Below are positions 1 to 8,103 of a DNA stretch of 32,445 nt, in pieces. The notes under the pieces were generated by a model that was not told the DNA's origin, ran no database searches, and was given only the letters and a program-made list of their open reading frames with translations. Position numbers and translations under genes: made by a program. Origin of the DNA: Alphaproteobacteria bacterium (GTDB lineage Bacteria; Pseudomonadota; Alphaproteobacteria; Ferrovibrionales; Ferrovibrionaceae); contig JAGXRD010000064.1 in the NCBI GenBank assembly GCA_018336035.1, positions 1 through 32,445 of the forward strand. The letters run 5' to 3'. Numbering within the stretch: the first letter of the stretch is position 1; each line of letters starts with the position of its first letter.

Positions 1-187
1 GGCCCTCGGCGGTCAGGCTGACGCGCCGGGTGGTCCGCTGCAGCAGCCGCGCGCCGAGCCGGTCCTCCAGCCGCGAGATCAGCTTGCTGACCGCCGAGGG
101 CGACAGGCCCAGCGGCTTGGCGGCCTCGGTGAAGCCGCCATGATCCACCACCTGCAGGAAGGCCTGCATTTCGCCGTAGCGGTCCAT
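1..187 (-). CDS. LysR-family transcriptional regulator, N-terminal part (runs off the window)
   Basis: Reading the minus strand from the ATG at 187 gives 62 codons that run off the window edge. They form a standard LysR winged-helix N-terminus: a first helix beginning MDRYGEMQAFLQVV, a recognition region containing LSPSAVSKLISRLE, and the wing ending RRVSLTAEG. The effector-binding domain lies outside the window, so the ligand is unknown. The gene diverges from a small protein and a dioxygenase gene. LysR proteins commonly regulate a divergent neighbour, so those genes are the natural candidate targets, but this is inference. Confidence 0.88.
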   Translation of the reverse strand, partial: MDRYGEMQAFLQVVDHGGFTEAAKPLGLSPSAVSKLISRLEDRLGARLLQRTTRRVSLTAEG

Positions 188-304
188 TGGCGGCTCCTAT
201 CTATGAATTTCAGGCAACAAATACTGCCAAATCTCCATATTAATGAAAAGTGCGGCGCAGCATAGATTGGGGTCATAGCCACCCAGCAGAGGAAGGCCTC
301 CCCC
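188..304. promoter_or_regulatory. Divergent intergenic region between lysR and the small-protein/dioxygenase genes
   Basis: This 117-base region is more AT-rich than its flanks and separates two divergent genes, so it should hold both promoters. A short inverted repeat, GGCA at 213-216 and TGCC at 225-228 with eight bases between, is a weak candidate for a LysR-type site. A Shine-Dalgarno-like AGAGGAAGG at about 288-296 serves the plus-strand gene. I could not assign -35/-10 boxes with confidence. Confidence 0.35.
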
Positions 305-526
305 ATGACCCAGTCCCTGATGTCCCAGATCGAAACCCGCTTCCAGACCGTCGGCCAGCCGGTCAGCTATATCTCGGCTGATGAGATGGCCTATCTGCGC
401 GCCCGCGCCAGCAGCCTGCGGGCGGAGTCGAACAAGGCGCTGTTCGACGGCCTGGTCGCCCGCATCACCCATGCCTTCCGCCCGACGGAATGGCAGGCTT
501 CGGGTCGGATCGTTACCGTCGAGTAA
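305..526 (+). CDS. Small hypothetical protein (73 aa)
   Basis: The ATG at 305 is preceded by a good ribosome binding site (AGAGGAAGG, about 9 bases upstream). The product has no signal peptide or membrane segment. Its middle (about residues 24-60, with ADEMAYLRARASSLRAES) looks like one or two charged amphipathic helices. This resembles in style the short helical proteins of alphaproteobacteria that carry an LRA-x-A motif, but I do not recognise a named family. It is the first gene of a possible two-gene unit with the dioxygenase 93 bases downstream. No function can be assigned. Confidence 0.6.
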   Translation: MTQSLMSQIETRFQTVGQPVSYISADEMAYLRARASSLRAESNKALFDGLVARITHAFRPTEWQASGRIVTVE

Positions 527-619
527 GAACGCACTGGAAAGTAACGTCTTGCGGCTCGGCTGCCGCTGACTTAGGTGATCGCTGCGCCGTCATTTCCGAT
601 GGCGCAGCAGGATCGCGCA

Positions 620-1414
620 ATGTCTTCTTCCGCCACCCGTCTGCCCGCCGTTTTCATCAGCCATGGCTCGCCCATGCTGACGCTGGAGCCGGATCGTCCG
701 GCGCACCGGTTCCTGCGTGGGGCGGCTTCCTTATGGCAGACGCCGAAGGCGATCCTCGCCGTTTCCGCACATTGGGAAACCGCGCAGCCTGTTGTGGGCG
801 CCGTCGCGGAACCTGAGACCATCCACGATTTCTACGGCTTTCCGCCGGCGCTCTATCGCATGCAGTATACCGCGCCGGGCGCGCCGGACATCGCCGCGTG
901 CGTGCGTGATCTGCTGGAAGCGGCCGGCTATGCCGCTGCGCTGGACCCGCAGCGTGGCCTCGATCACGGCGCCTGGTCGCCGCTGACGCTGATCTATCCC
1001 GAAGCGGAGATTCCGGTGCTGCAGCTGTCGATCCAGTCGCAGCGCGATCCGGCACACCATCTGGCGCTGGGCCGCGCGCTGGCGCCGTTGCGCGACGAAG
1101 GCGTGCTGATCATGGCGACCGGCTCGCTGACGCATAACCTGCGCCTGCTGGATCGCAGCGACAGCCAGCCGCCGGCTGACTGGGCGGCGGCCTTCGCCGA
1201 ATGGATGGCGCAGAAGCTGGCGCAGCGCGACGATGCGGCCTTGCTGGAGTATCGCCGCCAGGCGCCCTTTGCCGTGCAGAACCATCCGACCGACGAACAT
1301 CTGCTGCCGCTCTATGTGGCGCTGGGCGCCGCCACGCCGGGCCAGCCGGCCGAACGCATCCATGCCAGTTTCGCGCATGGCTCGCTGGCGATGGACAGTT
1401 ACAGCTTCAACTGA
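620..1414 (+). CDS. Class III extradiol ring-cleavage dioxygenase family protein (YgiD/4,5-DOPA dioxygenase type)
   Basis: This 264-residue protein belongs to the LigB-like, single-domain YgiD/DODA family, whose members open catechol-type rings such as L-DOPA using a bound metal. Visible family motifs are SHGSP (His15), SAHWE (His51), LDHGAWSPL (His116), GSLTHNL (His172) and DEHLLPL (His227). His15, His51 and His227 sit where the family's metal ligands are expected. Length is normal for the family. Earlier in-frame ATGs exist at 575 and 599, but 620 has an AGGAT 6-7 bases upstream and begins right at the conserved domain, so I prefer it. The true substrate is unknown. The divergent LysR gene is a plausible regulator. 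Confidence 0.85.
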   Translation: MSSSATRLPAVFISHGSPMLTLEPDRPAHRFLRGAASLWQTPKAILAVSAHWETAQPVVGAVAEPETIHDFYGFPPALYRMQYTAPGAPDIAACVRDLLEAAGYAAALDPQRGLDHGAWSPLTLIYPEAEIPVLQLSIQSQRDPAHHLALGRALAPLRDEGVLIMATGSLTHNLRLLDRSDSQPPADWAAAFAEWMAQKLAQRDDAALLEYRRQAPFAVQNHPTDEHLLPLYVALGAATPGQPAERIHASFAHGSLAMDSYSFN

Positions 1415-1417
1415 AAT

Positions 1418-1969
1418 TCAGCGCGCGATATCGAGCAGCAGCCGGACGACGACCACGTCCAGCACCACGATATACAGCAGCATCAGCAGCAGCATCAGAT
1501 AGCGGTGGATGTCGCCGCTGAGCTTCGGCTTGCGGCGCAGGGCGCTGCGCGCGAAGTTGGAAAAGTCATTCGCCAGATAGGCCATCTTGGCGTGTTCGTT
1601 GCCCTGCCAGGATTGCAGCATGACGATCGCGCCCAGGCTGGCAAAGCCGACGAAGCTCAGGAAGCCCGCGACGAAACGCGCCACATCGGCTGCGAAAGGC
1701 ACGGCGATGCCGATCGCCACCAGCGCCAGCGCGATCAGGGTGAAATACTCCACCATCCGCCATTGCTGCCGCTTGGCGAACAGCACGTTGCGCACGGCGG
1801 CATCGTAGAGCAGCCGGTATTCGGCATGGGTGGCGTCGTCGAGTTCGCTGGAGACAAGCCGCTCCGTCTCGGCCTCCGCCGGCGGGGCAGCCGGGGCTTT
1901 CGGAGCGAGCGGGCGTGGTGGCGGTGGAGTGGGACCGCCGCCAGGAGGTTTGCCGGGCTGAATCGCCAT
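1418..1969 (-). CDS. Hypothetical membrane protein with proline-rich N-terminus
   Basis: A 183-residue protein. Residues 1-33 are a proline/alanine-rich cytosolic-type tail, followed by a charged helical stretch (about 35-70). Two closely spaced hydrophobic helices follow (about 75-95 and 98-120), then a positively charged loop (RSALRRKPK), and a third hydrophobic helix near the C-terminus (about 157-180). There are no catalytic motifs I recognise. It ends three bases from the convergent dioxygenase gene and starts 218 bases from the divergent fliK. A flagellar role is possible by position only. Confidence 0.7.
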   Translation of the reverse strand: MAIQPGKPPGGGPTPPPPRPLAPKAPAAPPAEAETERLVSSELDDATHAEYRLLYDAAVRNVLFAKRQQWRMVEYFTLIALALVAIGIAVPFAADVARFVAGFLSFVGFASLGAIVMLQSWQGNEHAKMAYLANDFSNFARSALRRKPKLSGDIHRYLMLLLMLLYIVVLDVVVVRLLLDIAR

Positions 1970-2187
1970 GGCCGCAGCTTACGCCTGTTCCTGCCCGGGA
2001 CCTAGACCAGTCCTGGAGGGGGCGTGCGGGTGGGATGTCCGGTCCCGGCAGAAATTGCCGCCCGGCAAAGACGGCGGGCAAAACCGACTCGGACCCCTCT
2101 GAAATATTATCTCTGAATCATAGACTTATCCGGCCGACGCGACTTGGCCCGCCGCTTGCTTCTAAAGCCGCGACGAATGAGGATTCC

Positions 2188-4035
2188 ATGAAAGTCGCTC
2201 AGGTAAACAGCTCTCTCGCTCCGACCCCCGGCCAGTCCCAGGCCGAGGAGCCGTCGAGCCATGCCGACGCTTTCGCCCGTGTGCTGCAGACCGCCGTGTA
2301 CGGTCGGGGCAGCGAAGCGGTGGCGAAGACGACCGAGCGCGCCATGAGCGCTGCCGCGCCGCGCACCGAAACCCGCCCGGTCGAGCGCCGCGATCGCGCC
2401 GAACCGGTTGCGACCCGCCCGAATACCACGCCCGCGCCGCGCAAGGATGCGGCCCGCGAGACCGATACGCGCGACACCGCTGCCACCCAGAAGCCGAACG
2501 AGAGCAAGACGCCGGCCCGGACCGAGACGAAGCCCGCCAAGGACACTGCCGCTGAGAAGCCGGCCGCCGAGCCGTCGGAAAAGACCACGGAAGAGACCGC
2601 CACCGCCGCGCCGCAGCAGGACGCTGCCCAGCCGGTGGAGCAGACCGCCAAAGATCTGGGCGAGCAGAAGGCTGCCGGTGACTCCGCCGAAGAGATTCTG
2701 GAAGATGCCGGCAAGCCGGTGGTGGCCGATGCCCCCGATGCCGCGCTGATCCTTGCATTGCTGCAGACCCAGATGCCGGCTGACGCTGCTGCGGTCACTG
2801 TCGTCGCGCCGGTTGCCGAAGCTGTCGTTACCACTGTTGCGCCCGCCACGCCGGTCGTCGCGCCGGTCCTGTCGCCGGAAGAGGCCGCTGCCGCTGCGTT
2901 GGCTGCCGCCGCCGCCGCCGAAGCGCAGGCCAAGACCGCTGCTGCGCCCGTGCAGACCGATGCCGCGCCTGCCGATGCCGAGACCGCAGTCCCGGTGCTG
3001 CCGCAGCCGGCTTTGCCGGCCGGCGCCGTCGATCCGCAGATCAAGACCGCCACCGAGACCAGCGCTGCCGCCCTCCTGTCGCAGCAGCAGACCGTGTCGG
3101 CGGAAGACTTTGCAACCATCCAGCAGGCGCTCGTGGCCCAGAACCAGGGTCAGGCGCAGGTGCAGGAACAGGCCGGTAAGCCGGCCGTGACGGCCGAGGC
3201 GAAGCAGAAAGCCGAGCCCAAGGCCGACAAGATCATCACCGTCGATGTACAGACGGTGACCGCCACGCCGAAGGCGCTGGTGGACCAGGCCGCGCTGTTC
3301 GTCATGCAGGATGACGACCAGGCTGCTGCCGATATGGCGCAGTTGCAGCAGCAGACCCAGGCCGCGTTGCAGCAGCAGTCGCAGCCGACGGCGCAGGACC
3401 TCAAGTTCAATGCCGCGCTGCTGCAGGCCGCCGCCGACGATATCGCGCTGCAGGGCGGCAATACCGCCAGCAGCAACAATGGCCAGACCCTGCAGCAGAG
3501 TGCCGCGGTCGGCGCCACGACGACGACACAGGCCGCCCAGGCGACGCATCAGGCCGCGACGCAGACCGCGGCGCGTCATCTCAATGCCTATGTGCCGGTC
3601 GGCGAACAGGTCGGCGTGCAGATCAAGAAGGGCGTTGCCGAAGGCATCGACAAGATTTCGATCCGCCTCGATCCGGGCAATCTTGGCAAGGTCGAGATCA
3701 AGCTGGAAATCGGCCATGACGGCCGTCTGCAGGCGGTGATCGCCGCCGACAAGCCGGAAACCCTGCAGCTGCTGCAGCAGGATGTGAAGAATCTTGAACA
3801 GTCGCTGCGCGATGCCGGTCTGAAGACCGACCAGCAGTCGCTGAATTTCACGCTGCGCGACCAGGGCCAGGCCAATGAAGGCCGCAATGGCAATGGCGCC
3901 GGCAATGGCCGCTACCAGAATCGTGGCGGCGATGAGTATGCCGAAACCGGCGCCAACACCGATCCCGCGCAGCTCGCTGCCGCCAACGCACAACGGGCTG
4001 CCGCCGCACGCGGCGGGCTCGATCTTCGCATCTGA
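2188..4035 (+). CDS. fliK: Flagellar hook-length control protein FliK
   Basis: FliK is secreted during hook assembly and switches export specificity through FlhB once the hook is long enough. The 615-residue product has a long low-complexity middle rich in Ala, Pro, Thr and Gln (about residues 40-470), as expected of the ruler part. It ends in a conserved C-terminal Flg_hook domain (about 475-560) containing RLDPGNLGKVEIKLEI. A Gly/Asn/Arg-rich tail follows. The open frame extends upstream to about 1915, but ATG 2188 has TGAGGA just upstream and gives a FliK-like N-terminus, so I chose it. flgD follows after 21 bases, suggesting one operon. A 930-residue open frame on the opposite strand is only a shadow caused by the composition. 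Confidence 0.92.
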   Translation: MKVAQVNSSLAPTPGQSQAEEPSSHADAFARVLQTAVYGRGSEAVAKTTERAMSAAAPRTETRPVERRDRAEPVATRPNTTPAPRKDAARETDTRDTAATQKPNESKTPARTETKPAKDTAAEKPAAEPSEKTTEETATAAPQQDAAQPVEQTAKDLGEQKAAGDSAEEILEDAGKPVVADAPDAALILALLQTQMPADAAAVTVVAPVAEAVVTTVAPATPVVAPVLSPEEAAAAALAAAAAAEAQAKTAAAPVQTDAAPADAETAVPVLPQPALPAGAVDPQIKTATETSAAALLSQQQTVSAEDFATIQQALVAQNQGQAQVQEQAGKPAVTAEAKQKAEPKADKIITVDVQTVTATPKALVDQAALFVMQDDDQAAADMAQLQQQTQAALQQQSQPTAQDLKFNAALLQAAADDIALQGGNTASSNNGQTLQQSAAVGATTTTQAAQATHQAATQTAARHLNAYVPVGEQVGVQIKKGVAEGIDKISIRLDPGNLGKVEIKLEIGHDGRLQAVIAADKPETLQLLQQDVKNLEQSLRDAGLKTDQQSLNFTLRDQGQANEGRNGNGAGNGRYQNRGGDEYAETGANTDPAQLAAANAQRAAAARGGLDLRI

Positions 4036-4056
4036 TTTGTCGCAAGGAGAACCACC

Positions 4057-4803
4057 ATGGTTACCGGCGTAAGCAACACTGCCACCACCTATACCGGCGC
4101 GCCGTCGGCGTCCGAATCCGCCGGCGTCTCGCTGGCGAAGAATTTCGACACCTTCCTGACGCTGCTCACGACGCAGTTGAAGAACCAGGATCCGACCTCG
4201 CCGATGGACTCGAAAGAGTTCACCAACCAGCTGGTGATGTTCAGCCAGGTCGAACAGTCGATCAATCAGAACAAGAACCTGGAAAAGCTGCTGGCGATGT
4301 TTGGCTCGCAGCAGAGCAGCAACAACCTGAACTACATCGGCAAGATCGTCGATGTCGACGATAACCAGGTCGAGCTGCAGAAGGGCGGCAGCGCTTTCTG
4401 GTCCTATGAACTGCCGGCCGGCGCCACCAGCGTCAAATACAACATCCTGGATTCCGCAGGCAAAGTGGTGCGCACCGTCACGTCGAATGCGCCGGCCGGT
4501 GGCTTCCCGAAGGGTCGTATCGAACTGGCCTGGGACGGCAAGGACGGCCAGAGCGTCGAACAGCCCTCGGGCAAGTACAAGCTCGAAGTCATCGCCAAGG
4601 ATGGCGGTGGTAAGACCATCGACGGCACCAAGGTGTTTGCGCGTGGCTATGTCAGCTCGCTCGATACCGTCGATGGCCAGCAGTATCTCGTCATCGGTGG
4701 CAACAAATACCCGCCCGAGAAGGTCGTGTCGGTCTATCCGGCGCCGACCGCCCCGGACCCCAGCAACGATGACGAAGAGGAAGAGCAGCCGCCTGCGGCC
4801 TAA
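4057..4803 (+). CDS. flgD: Flagellar hook capping protein FlgD
   Basis: FlgD forms the temporary cap on which hook subunits (FlgE) polymerise. The 248-residue product shows the conserved N-terminal signature (FLTLLTTQLKNQDPTSPMDS, about residues 33-52) followed by the FTNQLVMFSQVEQ segment. A central FlgD Ig-like region comes next, with AWDGKDGQ (about 167-174) corresponding to the family's W-D-G motif. The tail is acidic (DDEEEEQPPAA). A strong ribosome site (AAGGAGA) precedes the ATG. It follows fliK directly. The hook gene flgE, often next to flgD, is not here: the next gene is sciP. Confidence 0.94.
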   Translation: MVTGVSNTATTYTGAPSASESAGVSLAKNFDTFLTLLTTQLKNQDPTSPMDSKEFTNQLVMFSQVEQSINQNKNLEKLLAMFGSQQSSNNLNYIGKIVDVDDNQVELQKGGSAFWSYELPAGATSVKYNILDSAGKVVRTVTSNAPAGGFPKGRIELAWDGKDGQSVEQPSGKYKLEVIAKDGGGKTIDGTKVFARGYVSSLDTVDGQQYLVIGGNKYPPEKVVSVYPAPTAPDPSNDDEEEEQPPAA

Positions 4804-4861
4804 GGCCGCTCGGGCTTCCCTGATTTTACTTCGTCCGATTTTCGATTTTTGACGTGAGGCG

Positions 4862-5218
4862 ATGACGACCATGCAGAACCTGATCGAGACCGTGCCCACC
4901 AGCCCGACGCGCCCGATGGCTGCGCCGACCAGCGTGGCGAGTGTGATTGGGCCGGAAGGTCAGCGCATCACGCGCGACACGCTGCCGCCGCCGAATACCA
5001 AACGCTGGGTGATCCGCCGCAAGGCCGAGGTTGTCGCCGCGGTCCGTGGCGGCCTGCTGACGCTGGAAGAAGCCTGCGAGCGCTACATGCTGACGGTCGA
5101 GGAATTCCAGTCCTGGCAGCGCGCCATCGAACAGCATGGATTGCCCGGTCTGCGCACCACCCGACTGCAGGAATACCGCCCCGGTACGTTAAAGGAGCCG
5201 GCGATTCGCAGTTTCTAG
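4862..5218 (+). CDS. sciP: CtrA inhibitor SciP (DUF1153)
   Basis: In Caulobacter, SciP is a small helix-turn-helix protein that binds CtrA and/or CtrA-controlled promoters and blocks their activation during part of the cell cycle. This 118-residue protein has the family core nearly complete: LPPPNTKRWVIRRKAEVV (about residues 41-58), then AAVRGGLLTLEEACERYMLT (59-78) and VEEFQSWQRAIEQHG (79-93). The first 40 residues are a poorly conserved, Pro/Thr-rich leader. Two nearby starts are possible, 4862 and 4871; GAGG lies close upstream of the first. Its position between flgD and fliF, with ctrA and chpT elsewhere in the window, supports a role in timing flagellar gene expression. Confidence 0.93.
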   Translation: MTTMQNLIETVPTSPTRPMAAPTSVASVIGPEGQRITRDTLPPPNTKRWVIRRKAEVVAAVRGGLLTLEEACERYMLTVEEFQSWQRAIEQHGLPGLRTTRLQEYRPGTLKEPAIRSF

Positions 5219-5256
5219 AGAAATCCCCTTAACACACTGAAATTGTTACCGTTTGT

Positions 5257-5301
5257 GAGGTTAACATTCCGGTAGGCAAATTTTGCCGGGATGTTAACCT
5301 C
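5257..5301. promoter_or_regulatory. 45-bp near-perfect palindrome in the fliF upstream region
   Basis: Bases 5257-5273 pair with 5285-5301: fifteen Watson-Crick pairs plus two T-G pairs (5268/5290 and 5273/5285). Each arm carries a GTTAAC box (5260-5265 and 5293-5298). The centre includes a second, slightly offset palindrome at 5275-5287 (GGCAAA-T-TTTGCC). No T-run follows the right arm, so a standard intrinsic terminator is unlikely. The element ends 83 bases before the fliF start. TTAAC boxes are half-sites for CtrA, and FlbD binds GC-rich elements at the Caulobacter fliF promoter, so an operator for one of these is the leading guess. The spacing does not match the canonical CtrA TTAA-N7-TTAA site. 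Confidence 0.7.
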
Positions 5302-5384
5302 TCCTTCATTCCCGCTACCTAATTTGGCGTTCGTGGGCAGGTGCGGACCAGCCCGGAACGCGTGCCTGGTGCAGGGGTGATGCC

Positions 5385-7049
5385 GTGAACGGTATTATGA
5401 ACATGATGCGGAACATCGGTCCCGCGCGGCTGGCGATGCTGGCGGCGACGGCGGCTGTTCTGATCGGTTTCTTCGTCTTCCTGGGCATGAAAGTCACGCA
5501 GCCCAAGATGTCGCTGCTCTACGGCAATCTGGATCTCGCCTCCTCTGCCGAAATCGTCACTCGTCTCGAAGCCCAGAAAATCCCCTACCAGATCGCCGCC
5601 AACGGCGCGCAGATCCTGGTGCCCGAGGACCGCGTGCTGCGCACCCGCATGCAGCTGGCCGAAGGCGGCCTGCCGTCGGGTGGCGGCGCCGGCTATGAAA
5701 TCTTCGACAAGGCCAATGCCCTGTCGGCCACCAATTTCATGCAGAACATCAACCAGCTGCGCGCCATGGAAGGCGAGCTGGCCCGCACGATCCGTTCGAT
5801 CGAGCAGGTCGCCTCGGCCCGCGTGCATCTGGTGCTGCCCAAGCGCGAAGTGTTCAGCCGCGAACAGCGCGAACCCTCGGCCTCCATCATCGTCAAGACG
5901 CGCGGTGGCCGGCTCGACCAGCCGCAGGTGCGCGCGATCCAGAATCTCGTCGCCTCCGCGGTGCCCGACCTGAAGCCGTCGCGGGTCTCGATCGTCGATG
6001 ACCGTGGCAACCTGCTGGCCGGCACCACCGAAGAGCCGGACCAGGCGACCGCCACGGCCAACCGCATGTCCGACATGCGCCGCCAGATCGAAGACCGCCT
6101 GCGCAAGAATGTCGAGGCGCTGCTGGAACGCTCGGTCGGCGTCGGCAACGTGCGCGCGGAAATCTCGGTCGACATGGATTTCGACCGCGTCACCACCAAT
6201 CAGGAACTGTTCAACCCTGACCAGCAGGTGGTGCGCTCGACCCAGACCATCACTGAAAACAACCAGAGCCAGGAAGGCCAGCAGAACGTCACTGTGGCCA
6301 ACAACCTGCCCGAAGCGCAGGGCCAGGGCGGCAGCCAGGCGACCACCAGCGGCAACCGCACCGAGGAACTGGTCAATTACGAAATCTCCAAGACGATCCG
6401 CACCCAGGTGCGCGAAGCCGGCACGATGCGCCGCGTTTCGGCCGCCGTGCTGGTCAACAACATCGTGCAGGTCGATGGCTCCGGCCAGCGTTCGTATCTG
6501 GCGCGTTCGCCGGAAGAGATGCAGCAGATCAACGCGCTGGTGCGCAGTGCGATCGGCTTCGACCAGCAGCGCGGCGATACGGTGGAAATCGTGTCGATGC
6601 GCTTTGCCGAGCCGGGTGACATTCCGGAAGAAGTCGATCCCAACAGCCTGCCGGTCCTGCTCGGCCTGACCAAGGCTGAACTGTTCCGCATCGGCGAGAT
6701 CGCCGGCTATGTGCTGCTTGGCCTGCTGGCGATGCTGCTGGTGGTGCGCCCGCTGATCCGTCGCGTGCTTGAAGCCTCGCAGGAGAGCGAAGACATTCCG
6801 CCGGGCATGCTGACGCCGGCATCGCCAGGCCTGCCGATGGTGGTAGGCGGTGCGCCGCTCGCCGAACTGCCGGCCGCGCCGGATGTCGGCATGGCACCGC
6901 CGACGCCAGGCATCGAATCGATGATCGACATCGCGCGGATCGAAGGTCAGGTGAAGGCGTCGTCGCTCAAGAAGATCGGCGAGATCGTCGACAAGCATCC
7001 GGAAGAGGCCGTGTCGATCATCCGCAACTGGCTCTATCAGGCCGCGTGA
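5385..7049 (+). CDS. fliF: Flagellar MS-ring protein FliF
   Basis: FliF builds the inner-membrane MS ring, the base of the flagellar motor and export gate. The 554-residue product has a first transmembrane helix at about residues 16-36. The YscJ/FliF ring-building domains follow, with typical motifs GGLPSGGGAGYEIFD, ELARTI and VLPKREVFSRE. A second transmembrane helix lies at about 436-458. The C-terminal tail (about 500-554) matches the FliG-binding segment. The start is GTG at 5385 with AGGGG seven bases upstream; an in-frame ATG at 5397 is an alternative. It opens the fliF-fliG-fliH-fliN-flbD run. A large palindrome upstream is the likely control site. Confidence 0.96.
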   Translation: MNGIMNMMRNIGPARLAMLAATAAVLIGFFVFLGMKVTQPKMSLLYGNLDLASSAEIVTRLEAQKIPYQIAANGAQILVPEDRVLRTRMQLAEGGLPSGGGAGYEIFDKANALSATNFMQNINQLRAMEGELARTIRSIEQVASARVHLVLPKREVFSREQREPSASIIVKTRGGRLDQPQVRAIQNLVASAVPDLKPSRVSIVDDRGNLLAGTTEEPDQATATANRMSDMRRQIEDRLRKNVEALLERSVGVGNVRAEISVDMDFDRVTTNQELFNPDQQVVRSTQTITENNQSQEGQQNVTVANNLPEAQGQGGSQATTSGNRTEELVNYEISKTIRTQVREAGTMRRVSAAVLVNNIVQVDGSGQRSYLARSPEEMQQINALVRSAIGFDQQRGDTVEIVSMRFAEPGDIPEEVDPNSLPVLLGLTKAELFRIGEIAGYVLLGLLAMLLVVRPLIRRVLEASQESEDIPPGMLTPASPGLPMVVGGAPLAELPAAPDVGMAPPTPGIESMIDIARIEGQVKASSLKKIGEIVDKHPEEAVSIIRNWLYQAA

Positions 7050-7066
7050 CGGTTTAGGAGCGCGCT

Positions 7067-8083
7067 ATGGCTGCTGAAAAGGACTTCCGACAGCTCAAGG
7101 GGCCAGACAAGGCCGCTATACTGATGTTAGCTCTTGGTGAAGAGCACTCATCGAAGATCTGGCCGCTGCTCGACGACGAAGAGATCAAGGAAATCTCTCA
7201 GAACATGGCCAACCTCGGCGCGGTGAATTCCGACGTCGTGGAAAAGCTGTTCCTCGAATTCGTCAACAACTTCTCGTCCACTGGTTCGCTGACCGGTACC
7301 TTCGACAGCACGGAACGCCTGCTGATGAAGGCGCTGCCGTCGGAGCGCGTCAACCAGATCATGGAAGAAATCCGCGGTCCGGCCGGCCGCACCATGTGGG
7401 ACAAACTCGCCAACGTGAACGAAAACGTGCTGGCGAACTACCTGAAGAACGAATATCCGCAGACCGTCGCCGTCGTGCTGTCGAAGATCCGTCCGGAACA
7501 TGCCGCGCGCGTGCTGGCGGCGCTGCCGGAAGAATTCTCGATGGAAGTCGTCATGCGCATGCTGCGCATGGAAGCGGTGCAGAAGGAAGTGCTCGACAAG
7601 GTGGAGCAGACGCTGCGCACCGAATTCATGTCGAACCTGGCGCGCACCAACCGTCGCGATGCCCACGAAATGATGGCGGAAATCTTCAACAGCCTGGATC
7701 GCAACACGGAAGCCCGCTTCCTGGCCGCGCTGGAAGAGCGCAGCCGCGACGCCGCCGAGCGCATCAAGGCCCTGATGTTTACCTTCGAGGATCTGATCAA
7801 GCTGGACCCGTCCGGCGTGCAGACCCTGCTGAAGAGCGTGGAAAAGGACAAGCTGGGCCTGGCGCTGAAGGGTGCTTCGGAAACCCTGCGCGACCTGTTC
7901 TTCTCCAACATGTCCGAACGCGCGTCCAAGCTGCTGCGCGAGGAAATGGAATCGATGGGTCCGGTGCGCCTGAAGGATGTCGACGAGGCGCAGATGCTGA
8001 TGGTGAATTCAGCCAAGGAACTCGCGGCCAAGGGCGAAATCATGCTGGCCGACAACAAGGGCGAAGACGAACTTATCTATTAA
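7067..8083 (+). CDS. fliG: Flagellar motor switch protein FliG
   Basis: FliG sits on the MS ring, carries the charged torque helix that faces the MotA stator, and is needed for switching. The 338-residue length is typical. The N-terminal domain ([16 protein letters not shown], about 11-26) binds FliF. The middle domain has EYPQT (129-133), the counterpart of the EHPQ(R/T) motif that contacts FliM. The C-terminal domain (about 240-330) has the torque-helix region [16 protein letters not shown] and [14 protein letters not shown]. It follows fliF by 17 bases with TAGGAG as ribosome site. FliM, its usual partner, is not encoded in this window. Confidence 0.96.
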   Translation: MAAEKDFRQLKGPDKAAILMLALGEEHSSKIWPLLDDEEIKEISQNMANLGAVNSDVVEKLFLEFVNNFSSTGSLTGTFDSTERLLMKALPSERVNQIMEEIRGPAGRTMWDKLANVNENVLANYLKNEYPQTVAVVLSKIRPEHAARVLAALPEEFSMEVVMRMLRMEAVQKEVLDKVEQTLRTEFMSNLARTNRRDAHEMMAEIFNSLDRNTEARFLAALEERSRDAAERIKALMFTFEDLIKLDPSGVQTLLKSVEKDKLGLALKGASETLRDLFFSNMSERASKLLREEMESMGPVRLKDVDEAQMLMVNSAKELAAKGEIMLADNKGEDELIY

Positions 8084-8103
8084 GGGACGCGGCGTAACAC
8101 ACG

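Noticed and set aside
4795-4809. GCGGCC-TAA-GGCCGC hairpin at the flgD stop codon as a terminator
   Set aside because: The stem is only six pairs and no T-run follows directly. sciP starts soon after and is probably in the same transcript.
2107-4899. A 930-codon open frame on the minus strand opposite fliK, flgD and sciP
   Set aside because: It is opposite three well-supported genes, is compositionally extreme (Gly/Arg/Leu-rich) and has no recognisable domain. High GC content and biased codons in fliK explain the lack of stops.
5310-5384. Sigma-54 promoter (TGGC...GC) in the fliF leader
   Set aside because: TTGGCGTTCGTGGGC has the GG and GC elements nine rather than ten bases apart, and the rest of the consensus is poor.
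5319-6998. A 559-codon minus-strand frame opposite fliF
   Set aside because: Its translation is His/Arg/Asp-rich with no family motifs. fliF on the plus strand is certain.
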